A stretch of 64,000 bases of DNA from Serratia quinivorans (GTDB lineage Bacteria; Pseudomonadota; Gammaproteobacteria; Enterobacterales; Enterobacteriaceae), in contig UGYN01000002.1 in assembly GCA_900457075.1 (NCBI GenBank), positions 4,650,001 through 4,714,000 of the forward strand, given 5' to 3'. Under the pieces are notes generated by a model that was not told where the DNA came from, searched no databases, and saw nothing but the letters and a program-made list of their open reading frames with translations. Position numbers and translations under genes: made by a program. Positions 29,793 to 39,288 of this stretch are shown one piece after another (position 1 is the first letter of the stretch; the number at the start of each line of letters is the position of its first letter).

Positions 29793-29947
29793 GTTATTAG
29801 GGAGAGCGTGCCGTAGGGGTCGTAGCGGCTTGTCCGCCGACCAATTTGCCGGGAGCAAATTGGAACGACTTCCAGTCGGCCCGTAGGGTGGGACACATGG
29901 ATGTGTCCCATAATAGCCCCTCGGTGCGCTAGGCCCGGGTATCTCAG
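29793..29947 (+). repeat. Dispersed repeat, long copy with hairpin array
   Basis: Second copy of the element at 16141-16213, same orientation, with a roughly 77-base insert between conserved ends. The insert is made of three hairpins: a 9-bp stem at 29841-29849/29855-29863, a 5-bp stem at 29866-29870/29874-29878, and a 9-bp stem at 29890-29898/29901-29909 with a 2-base loop. It follows the polymerase stop by 24 bases and may act as an operon terminator. Together the two copies bracket wza through the polymerase gene. Confidence 0.85.
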
Positions 29948-29963
29948 ACGCTCGCCCGCATCC

Positions 29964-30078
29964 TACCCCCAAATACCCCAACTCACTTCGCAGTACATCC
30001 CGCCTAATATCTAAATCATGATTTTTATTCTATTTTCAATTAATTAGCGCCACTGCCTGCCCTGATACTTTAGGGGTA
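29964..30078. promoter_or_regulatory. Putative NarL heptamers upstream of narG
   Basis: TACCCCC at 29964-29970 and TACCCCA at 29974-29980 (one mismatch each) and TACCCCT on the minus strand at 30072-30078 (exact TACYYMT match) form a loose NarL site group 40-150 bases upstream of the narG FNR box. E. coli narG likewise has distant upstream NarL sites. Confidence 0.5.
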
Positions 30079-30115
30079 GGCACGCCGTTGCCGCCGTTAT
30101 TCTCCCTCCGTTCTC

Positions 30116-30129
30116 TTGATCGCAATCAA
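30116..30129 (+). promoter_or_regulatory. FNR box of narG with -10 hexamer
   Basis: TTGATCGCAATCAA matches TTGAT-N4-ATCAA perfectly. TAGGCT at 30152-30157 lies at the same spacing from the box as the -10 of narK, predicting a start near 30164 and a leader of about 60 bases before narG. Confidence 0.85.
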
Positions 30130-30224
30130 TTTGCCGCTGCAACCGCATTAGTAGGCTGGCGGCAGATTGAGCAATGCCGTTCCTTTAACGGTAAAAATAT
30201 TAAAAGCTTTCAGGAGAATTCCGG

Positions 30225-33200
30225 ATGAGCAAGTTTCTAGACCGATTCCGCTATTTTAAGCAGTTGGCGGAACCCTTTTCTGGCGAACATGGCCAGACGC
30301 TAAACACCAACCGCGACTGGGAAGACGGCTATCGCAGCCGCTGGCAGCACGACAAGATTGTGCGATCCACCCATGGGGTTAACTGCACCGGCTCCTGTAG
30401 CTGGAAAATATATGTAAAAAACGGCCTGGTGACCTGGGAAACCCAGCAAACCGATTACCCGCGTACCCGCCCGGACTTGCCCAACCATGAACCTCGCGGT
30501 TGCCCACGTGGCGCCAGCTACTCCTGGTATCTGTACAGCGCCAACCGCCTGAAATACCCATTGATGCGCAAACGCCTGATCAAACTGTGGCGTGAGGCCA
30601 AGGCGCTGCACAGTGACCCGGTCGATGCCTGGGGCTCGATCGTCAGCGATGCCGAAAAATCCAAAAGCTACAAAGTCGCGCGCGGACGCGGTGGTTTTGT
30701 CCGCTCCAGCTGGCAGGAAGTGAACGAACTGATCGCCGCTTCCAACGTCTACACCGCCAAAACCTTCGGCCCGGATCGCATTATCGGCTTCTCACCGATC
30801 CCGGCGATGTCGATGGTGTCCTACGCCGCCGGCGCCCGCTATCTGTCACTGATTGGCGGCACCTGCCTGAGCTTCTACGACTGGTACTGCGATTTACCCC
30901 CGGCCTCGCCAATGACCTGGGGTGAGCAGACCGACGTGCCGGAATCGGCCGACTGGTACAACTCCTCCTACATCATCGCCTGGGGCTCTAACGTGCCGCA
31001 GACGCGTACCCCGGACGCCCACTTCTTCACCGAAGTGCGCTACAAAGGCACCAAAACCGTGGCGGTGACGCCGGACTATGCCGAAGTCGCCAAACTGTGT
31101 GACCAGTGGCTCAATCCGAAGCAGGGCACCGACAGCGCCATGGCGCTGGCAATGGGCCACGTGATGCTCAAAGAGTTCCACCTGGATCGTGAGGTGGGCT
31201 ACTTCCGTGACTACGTGCGTCGCTACACCGATATGCCGATGCTGGTGATGCTCGAGCCGCGCGAAGCAGGCTATTACGCCGCCGGTCGCCTGCTGCGAGC
31301 CGCCGATCTGGTGGATGGTCTGGGGCAGGAAAACAACCCAGAGTGGAAAACCGTCGCCATAGATCAGCGCAACGGTGAGCTGGTGGCACCGCAGGGGTCG
31401 ATTGGCTTCCGCTGGGGCGAGCAGGGCAAATGGAACCTGGAACAGCGCGCCGGTGAAGACGGGCAGGAAGTCGAGTTGCAACTCAGCCTGCTGGGCGCAC
31501 ATGACGAAGTGGCCGACGTCGGGTTCCCTTACTTTGGCAGTACCGAAAGTGAACATTTCAACAGCGTGGCGCTGGATGAGATCCTGCTGCACAAGTTGCC
31601 GGTCAAACGCCTGCGTCTGGCGGACGGCAGCGAAGCGTTGGTGACCAGCGTTTACGACTTGACCCTGGCCAACTACGGTCTCGATCGTGGCCTGAACGAT
31701 GCCAACTGCGCCACCGACTATGACGACGTCAAAGCCTACACTCCGGCCTGGGCCGAGCAGATCACCGGCGTCTCACGTCACAACATTATCCGCATTGCCC
31801 GTGAGTTTGCCGACAACGCCGAGAAAACCCATGGCCGTTCGATGATTATCGTCGGTGCCGGTGTTAACCACTGGTACCACATGGACATGACCTACCGCGG
31901 CCTGATCAATATGCTGATCTTCTGCGGCTGCGTTGGCCAGAGCGGCGGCGGCTGGGCGCACTACGTCGGCCAGGAAAAACTGCGGCCGCAGACCGGTTGG
32001 CTGCCGCTGGCGTTTGGCCTCGACTGGCAACGTCCGCCGCGCCATATGAACAGCACCTCGTTCTTCTATAACCATTCCAGCCAGTGGCGCTATGAAACCG
32101 TCGGCACCGAAGAGCTGCTGTCGCCGTTGGCGGACAAGACCCGCTTTGGCGGTAGCCTGATCGACCTAAACGTGCGCGCCGAGCGCATGGGCTGGCTGCC
32201 GTCGGCACCCCAGTTGGGCACCAACCCGCTGCATCTGGCGGCGCAGGCGAAAGCCGCCGGTCAATCGCCGCTGGACTATACCGTCGAAGGGTTGAAAAAA
32301 GGCAGCCTGAACTTTGCCGCCGAACAGCCGGACAACCCGCAGAACTTCCCGCGTAACCTGTTCGTTTGGCGTTCCAACCTGCTGGGCTCATCCGGCAAGG
32401 GCCACGAGTACATGCTCAAGTATTTACTGGGCACCGAAAACGGCATTCAGGGCAAGGATCTGGGCCAGCAAGGCGGCGCCAAGCCCGAGGAAGTGGAATG
32501 GCTGGATAACGGCGGTGAAGGCAAGCTGGATCTGGTGGTGACGCTTGATTTCCGCATGTCCAGCACCTGTCTCTACTCCGATATCGTGTTGCCGACCGCT
32601 ACCTGGTACGAAAAAGACGACATGAATACCTCGGATATGCATCCGTTTATTCACCCGCTGTCGGCAGCGGTCGATCCGGCCTGGGATTCGAAAAGCGACT
32701 GGGAGATTTATAAGGGCATCGCCAAAGCCTTCTCCGAAGTGTGTGTCGGGCATTTGGGCCAGGAAACCGACGTGGTGACGCTGCCTATTCAGCATGACTC
32801 GGCCGCCGAGCTGGCGCAGCCTTATGGCGTCAAAGACTGGAAAAAGGGCGAGTGCGATCTGATCCCGGGAGTTACCGCGCCGCATATCATGGTGGTAGAG
32901 CGTGATTACCCGGCCACCTACGAGCGTTTCACTTCGCTGGGACCGCTGCTGGATAAATTGGGCAACGGCGGCAAAGGGATTAGCTGGAATACCCAGACCG
33001 AAGTCGACTTCCTGAAAAAACTCAACTACGTGAAGGCCGATGGCCCGACGGCCGGTCGGCCGAAGATTGAAACCGCCATCGATGCCGCCGAGGTGATCCT
33101 GGCGCTGGCACCGGAAACCAACGGACAGGTCGCGGTCAAGGCATGGGACGCGTTGGGCAAGATGACCGGCCGCGATCACCGCCATCTGGCGCTGAACAAG

Positions 33201-33986
33201 GAAGATGAAAAAATCCGCTTCCGCGATATTCAGGCCCAGCCGCGCAAAATCATTTCCAGCCCGACCTGGTCAGGTTTGGAAGACGAACATGTGTCTTACA
33301 ACGCCTGCTATACCAACGTGCATGAGCTGATCCCATGGCGCACCATCAGCGGCCGTCAGCAGCTGTATCAGGACCATGAGTGGATGCGTGCCTTTGGCGA
33401 AAGCCTGCTGGTGTATCGCCCGCCGATCGACACCCGTGCCGCGCAGCCGTTGCTGAACCAGAAGCCGAACGGCAACAAGGAGAAGGCGCTGAACTTCCTG
33501 ACGCCGCACCAGAAATGGGGCATTCACTCCACCTACAGCGACAACCTGCTGATGCTGACCCTGTCGCGCGGTGGGCCGATCGTCTGGATGAGTGAGGAAG
33601 ATGCCAAGGATCTGGGGATTGAGGATAACGACTGGATCGAAGCCTTTAACGCCAACGGTGCGTTGACGGCGCGGGCGGTGGTCAGCCAGCGCGTCCCGGC
33701 CGGCATGACCATGATGTACCACGCGCAGGAACGCATCGTGAATATTCCCGGTTCGGAAATCACCAGTCAGCGCGGCGGTATTCATAACTCGGTGACCCGC
33801 GTCTGCCCGAAACCGACCCATATGATCGGGGGTTATGCGCAGTTGGCCTACGGCTTCAACTATTACGGCACCGTCGGCTCCAACCGCGATGAGTTTGTGG
33901 TGGTACGCAAGATGAACCGCATCGACTGGTTAGATGGTGAAGGCAACGACGACTCGCAGGGTAGCCAGCAGGAGAAAGCAAAATGA
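30225..33986 (+). CDS. narG: Respiratory nitrate reductase alpha subunit
   Basis: Catalytic subunit of the membrane-bound quinol-nitrate oxidoreductase, facing the cytoplasm, 1253 residues (E. coli 1247). The N-terminal FS0 [4Fe-4S] site has the unusual histidine ligand in THGVNCTGSCSW (about 49-60) with a distal cysteine in PRGCPRGASYSW. YDWYCDLPPASPMTWGEQ (about 218-235) holds the aspartate that ligates molybdenum. The molydopterin-binding domain lies near the C-terminus (HSTYSDNLLMLTLSRGGP). No frameshift in this long gene. Overlaps narH by 4 bases. Confidence 0.98.
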   Translation: MSKFLDRFRYFKQLAEPFSGEHGQTLNTNRDWEDGYRSRWQHDKIVRSTHGVNCTGSCSWKIYVKNGLVTWETQQTDYPRTRPDLPNHEPRGCPRGASYSWYLYSANRLKYPLMRKRLIKLWREAKALHSDPVDAWGSIVSDAEKSKSYKVARGRGGFVRSSWQEVNELIAASNVYTAKTFGPDRIIGFSPIPAMSMVSYAAGARYLSLIGGTCLSFYDWYCDLPPASPMTWGEQTDVPESADWYNSSYIIAWGSNVPQTRTPDAHFFTEVRYKGTKTVAVTPDYAEVAKLCDQWLNPKQGTDSAMALAMGHVMLKEFHLDREVGYFRDYVRRYTDMPMLVMLEPREAGYYAAGRLLRAADLVDGLGQENNPEWKTVAIDQRNGELVAPQGSIGFRWGEQGKWNLEQRAGEDGQEVELQLSLLGAHDEVADVGFPYFGSTESEHFNSVALDEILLHKLPVKRLRLADGSEALVTSVYDLTLANYGLDRGLNDANCATDYDDVKAYTPAWAEQITGVSRHNIIRIAREFADNAEKTHGRSMIIVGAGVNHWYHMDMTYRGLINMLIFCGCVGQSGGGWAHYVGQEKLRPQTGWLPLAFGLDWQRPPRHMNSTSFFYNHSSQWRYETVGTEELLSPLADKTRFGGSLIDLNVRAERMGWLPSAPQLGTNPLHLAAQAKAAGQSPLDYTVEGLKKGSLNFAAEQPDNPQNFPRNLFVWRSNLLGSSGKGHEYMLKYLLGTENGIQGKDLGQQGGAKPEEVEWLDNGGEGKLDLVVTLDFRMSSTCLYSDIVLPTATWYEKDDMNTSDMHPFIHPLSAAVDPAWDSKSDWEIYKGIAKAFSEVCVGHLGQETDVVTLPIQHDSAAELAQPYGVKDWKKGECDLIPGVTAPHIMVVERDYPATYERFTSLGPLLDKLGNGGKGISWNTQTEVDFLKKLNYVKADGPTAGRPKIETAIDAAEVILALAPETNGQVAVKAWDALGKMTGRDHRHLALNKEDEKIRFRDIQAQPRKIISSPTWSGLEDEHVSYNACYTNVHELIPWRTISGRQQLYQDHEWMRAFGESLLVYRPPIDTRAAQPLLNQKPNGNKEKALNFLTPHQKWGIHSTYSDNLLMLTLSRGGPIVWMSEEDAKDLGIEDNDWIEAFNANGALTARAVVSQRVPAGMTMMYHAQERIVNIPGSEITSQRGGIHNSVTRVCPKPTHMIGGYAQLAYGFNYYGTVGSNRDEFVVVRKMNRIDWLDGEGNDDSQGSQQEKAK

Positions 33987-35527
33987 AAATTCGTTCGCAA
34001 GTTGGCATGGTGCTGAACCTGGACAAATGCATCGGTTGCCACACCTGTTCGGTGACCTGTAAAAACGTCTGGACCAGCCGCGAGGGCATGGAGTACGCCT
34101 GGTTCAATAACGTGGAAAGCAAACCCGGCGTCGGTTATCCGCACGCCTGGGAAGATCAGGAAAAGTGGAAGGGCGGTTGGATCCGTAAAATCAACGGCAA
34201 GCTGGAACCACGCATGGGCGGCCGCGTCGGCCTGTTGTCGAAGATATTCGCCAACCCGGACGTTCCGGCGCTGGACGACTATTACGAGCCGTTCGATTAC
34301 GACTACCAGAACCTGCATACCGCGCCGCAGGGTAAGCATCAACCGATCGCCCGGCCGCGCTCGTTGATCACCGGCCAGCGCATGAAGAAGATTGAAAATG
34401 GCCCGAACTGGGAAGAGATCCTCGGTGGTGAATTCTCCAAGCGTTCGAAGGATAAAAACTTCGACAATATGCAAAAGGAGATGTACGGCCAGTTCGAAAA
34501 CACCTTCATGATGTACCTGCCGCGCCTGTGCGAACACTGCCTTAACCCGGCCTGTGTCGCGACCTGCCCGAGTGGCGCTATCTACAAGCGTGGCGAAGAC
34601 GGCATTGTGCTGATCGATCAGGATAAATGCCGCGGCTGGCGCATGTGCCTGACCGGCTGCCCGTACAAAAAGATCTATTTCAACTGGAAAAGCGGCAAGT
34701 CCGAGAAGTGCATCTTCTGCTATCCGCGTATCGAGTCCGGCCAGCCGACGGTGTGTTCGGAAACCTGCGTGGGTCGTATCCGTTATCTGGGCGTGCTGCT
34801 GTATGACGCCGACCGCATCGAACAGGCGGCAGCGGTCGAAAACGACAAGGATCTGTACCAGAGCCAGTTGGATATCTTCCTCGACCCGCACGATCCGGCG
34901 GTAATTGCCCAGGCGTTGGCCGACGGCATTCCACAAGGGGTGATCGAATCTGCCCAGCAGTCGCCGGTATACAAAATGGCGATGGACTGGAAGCTGGCGC
35001 TGCCACTGCATCCGGAATACCGCACGCTGCCGATGGTGTGGTACGTACCGCCATTGTCACCGATTCAATCCGCAGCCGATGCCGGTGAGCTGGCGCACAG
35101 CGGCGTACTGCCGGACGTGGAAAGCCTGCGTATCCCGGTGCAATACCTGGCCAACCTGCTGACCGCCGGCGATACCGCTCCGGTGCTGTTGGCGCTCAAA
35201 CGCATGCTGGCGATGCGCCACTACAAACGTGCGGAAACCGTTGACGGCGTGCTGGACACCAGCGCACTGGAACAGGTGGGGCTGAGCGAAGCGCAGGCGC
35301 AGGAGATGTACCGCTATCTGGCGATCGCCAACTACGAAGACCGCTTCGTGATCCCATCCAGCCATCGTGAACTGGCGCGTGAGGCCTTCCCGGAAAGCAA
35401 AGGCTGCGGCTTTAGTTTTGGTGACGGCTGCCACGGTAGCGACGGTAAATTCAACCTGTTCAACAGCCGACGCATTGACGCTATTGATGTGACGAAAAAA
35501 ACGCTGCGCCAGGAGGATGCCTCATGA
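33983..35527 (+). CDS. narH: Respiratory nitrate reductase beta subunit
   Basis: Electron-transfer subunit, 514 residues, carrying three [4Fe-4S] and one [3Fe-4S] cluster between NarI haems and NarG. The cysteine groups are CIGCHTCSVTCKNVW (about 16-30), CEHCLNPACVATCPSGA (about 184-200), CRGWRMCLTGCPYKK (about 217-231; tryptophan replaces a cysteine, the mark of the [3Fe-4S] site) and CIFCYPRIESGQPTVCSETC (about 244-263). Starts with ATGA overlap on narG and overlaps narJ the same way. Confidence 0.98.
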   Translation: MKIRSQVGMVLNLDKCIGCHTCSVTCKNVWTSREGMEYAWFNNVESKPGVGYPHAWEDQEKWKGGWIRKINGKLEPRMGGRVGLLSKIFANPDVPALDDYYEPFDYDYQNLHTAPQGKHQPIARPRSLITGQRMKKIENGPNWEEILGGEFSKRSKDKNFDNMQKEMYGQFENTFMMYLPRLCEHCLNPACVATCPSGAIYKRGEDGIVLIDQDKCRGWRMCLTGCPYKKIYFNWKSGKSEKCIFCYPRIESGQPTVCSETCVGRIRYLGVLLYDADRIEQAAAVENDKDLYQSQLDIFLDPHDPAVIAQALADGIPQGVIESAQQSPVYKMAMDWKLALPLHPEYRTLPMVWYVPPLSPIQSAADAGELAHSGVLPDVESLRIPVQYLANLLTAGDTAPVLLALKRMLAMRHYKRAETVDGVLDTSALEQVGLSEAQAQEMYRYLAIANYEDRFVIPSSHRELAREAFPESKGCGFSFGDGCHGSDGKFNLFNSRRIDAIDVTKKTLRQEDAS

Positions 35528-36246
35528 TCAGCCTGAAAGTGATTGCTCGCCTGCTGGACTACCCGGAGCAGGCGCTGTTTGACCATCAACAGGCGCTGGT
35601 GGAGGCGCTGGAACCGGCCAGCGAACTGGATTTGCACCACAGCGCGAAGTTGATCCTGTTTATTCGTCGTTTCTGCGCCCGTCCGTTGCTGGATGTGCAG
35701 GCTGAATACTGCGAGCTGTTCGATCGGGGCCGCGCCACCTCGTTGCTGTTGTTTGAGCATGTACATGGCGAGTCGCGCGATCGTGGTCAGGCCATGGTCG
35801 ATCTGATGGCGCAATACCGCGAAGCCGGGCTGGAGATCGACAGCCGCGAGCTGCCGGACTTCCTGCCGCTGTATCTGGAGTATCTTGCCAGCCGCAGCAA
35901 GGAGCAGGCCGCGGAGGGGTTGCAGGACATCGCACCGATCCTGGCGTTGTTGGGCGCCCGGTTACTACAGCGGGAAAGCCCGTATGCGGTGCTGTTTGAT
36001 CTGCTGCTGGTGCTATCTGGCAGTGACGTTCAGGCACAGGCGCTGACGTCTCAGGTAGCAAAAGAAACCCGCGATGACACGCCGCAGGCGCTGGATGCGG
36101 TATGGGAAGAGGAGCAGGTTAAGTTTCTAGGTGAGGAAGGTTGTGCTTCGGCACAGCAGGCTGCGCACCAACGGCGCTTTGCCGGTGCGGTAGCCCCGCA
36201 ATACCTGGACCTGACGGATGCGCTAACCGGAACAAAAGGACGCTAA
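35524..36246 (+). CDS. narJ: Nitrate reductase assembly chaperone NarJ
   Basis: Cytoplasmic chaperone of 240 residues, needed for molybdenum cofactor insertion into NarG but not part of the final enzyme. It has the TorD/NarJ helical fold, with [20 protein letters not shown] near the start and the family motif [19 protein letters not shown] at about 78-96. The C-terminal region after about residue 185 is variable in the family. Overlaps narH and lies 2 bases before narI. Confidence 0.95.
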   Translation: MISLKVIARLLDYPEQALFDHQQALVEALEPASELDLHHSAKLILFIRRFCARPLLDVQAEYCELFDRGRATSLLLFEHVHGESRDRGQAMVDLMAQYREAGLEIDSRELPDFLPLYLEYLASRSKEQAAEGLQDIAPILALLGARLLQRESPYAVLFDLLLVLSGSDVQAQALTSQVAKETRDDTPQALDAVWEEEQVKFLGEEGCASAQQAAHQRRFAGAVAPQYLDLTDALTGTKGR

Positions 36247-36248
36247 TC

Positions 36249-36926
36249 ATGCAATTTTTAAATCAGTTCTTCTTCGATATTTACCCCTATCTGGCGGGGG
36301 CGATTTTCCTGATCGGCAGTTGGCTGCGTTACGATTACGGCCAATACAGCTGGCGCGCCGGATCCAGCCAGATGCTGGATAAAAAGGGGATGCGTCTGGC
36401 CTCAAACCTGTTCCACATCGGCATTCTGGGCATCTTCGCCGGGCACTTCCTCGGCATGCTGACGCCGCACTGGATGTATGAGTCCTTCCTGCCGATCGAC
36501 GTGAAGCAGAAACTGGCGATGATCGCCGGTGGTGCCTGCGGCGTAATGACGTTGATTGGCGGGGCGCTGCTGCTGAAACGCCGGTTGACCAACCCGCGGG
36601 TGCGGGCGACCAGCAGTTTTGCCGATATCATGATCCTGACGCTGTTGGTGGTGCAGGTGTGCCTGGGGCTGCTGACCATTCCGTTCTCCGTCCAGCATAT
36701 GGACGGCAGCGAGATGATGAAGCTGGTGGGCTGGGCACAGGCAGTGGTGACCTTCCACGCCGGTGCATCAGAACATCTGGTGGGCGTTGCGCCGATTTTT
36801 AAACTGCATATGGTGCTGGGCATGACGCTGTTCGTGCTGTTCCCGTTCTGTCGCCTGGTGCATATCTGGAGCGTACCGGTGGAATACCTGACCCGCCGTT
36901 ACCAACTGGTGCGTAATCGCCGCTAA
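36249..36926 (+). CDS. narI: Respiratory nitrate reductase gamma subunit (cytochrome b)
   Basis: Membrane anchor and quinol oxidase subunit with two b haems, 225 residues, five membrane segments. Haem-ligand histidines lie in [19 protein letters not shown] (about 53-71) and in [24 protein letters not shown] (about 184-207), matching the E. coli pattern. The ATG at 36249 gives the standard N-terminus [17 protein letters not shown]; the longer frame from 36141 lies inside narJ. End of the nar operon. Confidence 0.97.
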   Translation: MQFLNQFFFDIYPYLAGAIFLIGSWLRYDYGQYSWRAGSSQMLDKKGMRLASNLFHIGILGIFAGHFLGMLTPHWMYESFLPIDVKQKLAMIAGGACGVMTLIGGALLLKRRLTNPRVRATSSFADIMILTLLVVQVCLGLLTIPFSVQHMDGSEMMKLVGWAQAVVTFHAGASEHLVGVAPIFKLHMVLGMTLFVLFPFCRLVHIWSVPVEYLTRRYQLVRNRR

Positions 36927-36973
36927 AGAAATTTCCCACCTCTATTACCCTCCATCTGGCGAAACGCACGCTG

Positions 36974-37585
36974 TCAGATGGGGGTGTTCGTGATACAAAC
37001 TTTTTCTTCCCTCAGCCCCAGTTCCGTCGACGCCGGCCAGTTTGCCAGCAAGGCTCTCGCTTGCTGCGGTGCCAGAGCGAATAACTCCACCTCGCTGTGC
37101 AACCCCAACTTCTGCATTAAGTGGCGCTTCTGGAAACTGACCGTTTTAACGCTGCGTGCCTGCTGGTGTGCGATGTCCGACACGCTAAGGCCATTGAGCA
37201 GGGCATTCAGCACCTGTTGCTCGCGTGGCGCCAGTAACTGACGGCGGGCGGTAATATCCGCAGATAACGGCGGATTGAGCAACGCCCCCAGCGCATGCAG
37301 CATGGCATTGCTGGTCAGGCCGAGCTTGCCCATCGCCCGTTGCTTGTGGCTGCTGATGGTGCGGATATCGCGCTGCAGCTTCCAGGCAATCGCTGTCAAG
37401 TCCTGGCCGCTGAGCAGCGCCTGTACTATATGGCGTTCCGTGGGGGGCAACCGTGCAGTCAGATAGGCAGGCAGCAGAGCCTGGCGAGCAGGCTCACCGT
37501 CGTGCTGGAGGGGCTGCGGACCAGCGTGCGTGCAACGCGATGCCGCAAAGGGATGAACCGGCGTGAGCTTCAATTGTTGTACCAA
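36974..37585 (-). CDS. Transcriptional regulator with two LuxR-type HTH domains
   Basis: A 203-residue protein with two copies of the LuxR/GerE DNA-binding module and no receiver or ligand domain. The first is LPPTERHIVQALLSGQDL...IRTISSHKQRAMGKLGL (about 47-95), the second LAPREQQVLNALLNGLSV...VKTVSFQKRHLMQKLGL (about 117-165). It ends the fimbrial operon and overlaps the previous gene by 16 bases. The only available start near the 5' end is TTG at 37585; there is no suitable ATG, and the frame is closed by a stop about 90 bases upstream. Role as a fimbrial or motility switch is inference. Confidence 0.72.
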   Translation of the reverse strand: MVQQLKLTPVHPFAASRCTHAGPQPLQHDGEPARQALLPAYLTARLPPTERHIVQALLSGQDLTAIAWKLQRDIRTISSHKQRAMGKLGLTSNAMLHALGALLNPPLSADITARRQLLAPREQQVLNALLNGLSVSDIAHQQARSVKTVSFQKRHLMQKLGLHSEVELFALAPQQARALLANWPASTELGLREEKVCITNTPI

Positions 37586-38097
37586 ATGGTAAAGGTGGCG
37601 CTGGCATTGGCACTGCCAGCGGTCACCGTGTCGCTGGTGGCGATGTAGCGTGCGCTGAAGGTCAGAGAATTCACGGTGCTATTACCCCCGATGATTGACA
37701 TCAACGGTGAACGTGTACCCGGTGCCAACACTTTTTTCGCACCGTCCAGCAGTTGCACACCGACCCCTTTCGCCACGCTGCTGCCGGTCAGGGCTAATGC
37801 AGTGCTATCTCCGGTTGCGGCGACGCCATCAAACTGAACCTGTACCTGGCTGACCTCTGCCGGGCAGCTCTTTAGGCGCAATGTGAAGTCTGTATGGGAA
37901 CCTGTCACGCCCTTGCTGCTTAATATGCTGCGCGACAGGGTGCCCAAGTCCACTGCCAGCGGGTCAACCGTCGGCTCACAAGCTGCCGACAGCACGCGTC
38001 CGGTAATATTGACACTGGCATCGTCGGCCCAGACAGCACCACTGCAAAGCATTAGCGTCAGTAGCGCCCGAGCAGTCTTTAAAGCTACCATGTGCAT
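37570..38097 (-). CDS. Fimbrial minor subunit
   Basis: Secreted pilin-fold protein of 175 residues. A signal peptide ends near ...SGAVWA, followed by DDASVNITGRVLSAACEPTVDP with the first pilin cysteine; the second is in LRLKSCPAEVSQVQVQF. The C-terminal SASATFTIWYNN pattern (penultimate aromatic) is the donor strand recognised by the chaperone. An alternative ATG two codons in (38091) would fit equally. Closest in type to the major subunit FimA of this operon. Confidence 0.85.
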   Translation of the reverse strand: MHMVALKTARALLTLMLCSGAVWADDASVNITGRVLSAACEPTVDPLAVDLGTLSRSILSSKGVTGSHTDFTLRLKSCPAEVSQVQVQFDGVAATGDSTALALTGSSVAKGVGVQLLDGAKKVLAPGTRSPLMSIIGGNSTVNSLTFSARYIATSDTVTAGSANASATFTIWYNN

Positions 38098-38123
38098 GAC
38101 AGATTCCTTGTCGTCGCAATGAG

Positions 38124-38639
38124 TTATTGATAGGTAAAGGACACCACGATATTGCCAATTACCGTGCCGGCGGTGGCAGAGCCTTTCGAATAAATCTGCA
38201 CCTTCTGGCTAAACACCGCTGTTTTGGAAGTGCTGTTCACGTCTACCTGGCGGGTGGTGTTAGGCGTAATTGTCTTGCTTGCGCCATCCTGAACATACAG
38301 CGCCAACTGCCCTGCGGTGCCGGTATTGATAAAACTGTCGCTATAGTGAGGGGATACTGTGCCAGTGTAGCTGGCCGTGACCTTGGTGGTCGCAGCCGGA
38401 CAGTCCTTCAGCTTTAACTCAAAGCTTTTAAACGGGCTGGTATCGCCGGCTTTTTGCAATTTGCTGACCACGATATCGTCCAGTTTAATATCCAGAGAGC
38501 TGGCACCATCAATGACACAAGGGGCGGCAATTACATTACCGGTGATATTGAGCGTTACCGCGTCGGCCTGAGCCAAACCGTTGGCGCCTAAACCACTGCA
38601 CAATATCCATAACGCCGGGTGGCGAATAATCCTCAGCAT
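38124..38639 (-). CDS. Fimbrial minor subunit, duplicate copy 2
   Basis: 171-residue pilin-like protein with signal peptide (ending ...GANGLAQA) and cysteines in IAAPCVIDG and LKDCPAATTK. It ends in VSFTYQ, typical of usher-assembled subunits. It is about 85% identical to the gene just upstream, the result of a tandem duplication. Differences cluster around residues 98-125 (VSPHYSDSF... and VQDGASKTITP), which may be surface-exposed. Confidence 0.88.
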   Translation of the reverse strand: MLRIIRHPALWILCSGLGANGLAQADAVTLNITGNVIAAPCVIDGASSLDIKLDDIVVSKLQKAGDTSPFKSFELKLKDCPAATTKVTASYTGTVSPHYSDSFINTGTAGQLALYVQDGASKTITPNTTRQVDVNSTSKTAVFSQKVQIYSKGSATAGTVIGNIVVSFTYQ

Positions 38640-38680
38640 ATTCCTTCTCCTGTTGTGTTTTCCATAAATGACATATTGAG

Positions 38681-38725
38681 TTACTGATAGGTGATATTCA
38701 GCGTGGCGGCAGTATTGGCTTTGCC
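38681..38725 (-). pseudogene. 45-base remnant of the adhesin gene 3' end
   Basis: This segment is nearly identical to the last codons of the adhesin gene (39289-39333): both read as ...KANTAATLN-[I/F]-TYQ-stop with one base difference. It lies between the two duplicated minor pilin genes, where no adhesin is present, and is the scar of a roughly 608-base tandem duplication. Confidence 0.88.
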
Positions 38726-38731
38726 TATGAG

Positions 38732-39247
38732 TTATTGATAGGTAAAGGACACAACAATGTTGCCAATTACCGTGCCGGCAGTGGCCAAACCTTTCGCATA
38801 AATCTGCACCTTTTGACTAAATACCGCTGTTTTGGAAGTGCTGTTCACGTCTACCTGGCGGGTGGTATTAGGAGCGATTTCTTTACTGGCGCTATCTTGA
38901 AGGTACAGAACCAGTTGACTTGCCGTACCCGTATTTATAAAGCTGTTTGCGGATAAAGGGGATGCCGTGCCAGTGTAGCTGGCCGTGACCTTGGTGGTCG
39001 CAGCTGGGCAGTCCTTCAGCTTTAAATCGAAACTTTTGAAAGGGCCAGTATCGCCGGACTTTTGCAATTTGCTGACCACGATATCATCCAGTTTAATATC
39101 CAGAGAGCCGGCACCATCAATGACACAAGGGGCGGCGATCACATTGCTGGTGATATTGACCGTGACTGCGTCGGCCTGAGCCAAACCGTTGGCGCCTAAA
39201 CCACTGCACAATATCCATAACGCCGGGTGGCGCATAATCCTCAGCAT
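38732..39247 (-). CDS. Fimbrial minor subunit, duplicate copy 1
   Basis: 171-residue paralogue of the next gene in the operon, same signal peptide and cysteine positions (IAAPCVIDG, LKDCPAATTK), same VSFTYQ terminus. Both genes share their upstream 40 bases including the ribosome site, so they should be expressed similarly. I infer they are adaptor subunits of the fimbrial tip. Confidence 0.88.
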   Translation of the reverse strand: MLRIMRHPALWILCSGLGANGLAQADAVTVNITSNVIAAPCVIDGAGSLDIKLDDIVVSKLQKSGDTGPFKSFDLKLKDCPAATTKVTASYTGTASPLSANSFINTGTASQLVLYLQDSASKEIAPNTTRQVDVNSTSKTAVFSQKVQIYAKGLATAGTVIGNIVVSFTYQ

Positions 39248-39288
39248 ATTCCTTCTCCTGTTGTGTTTTCCATAAATGACATATTGAG

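Noticed and set aside
33863..35011. 382-codon open frame on the minus strand
   Set aside because: Lies wholly opposite narG/narH, which are intact and conserved; low-complexity antisense product typical of GC-rich shadow frames.
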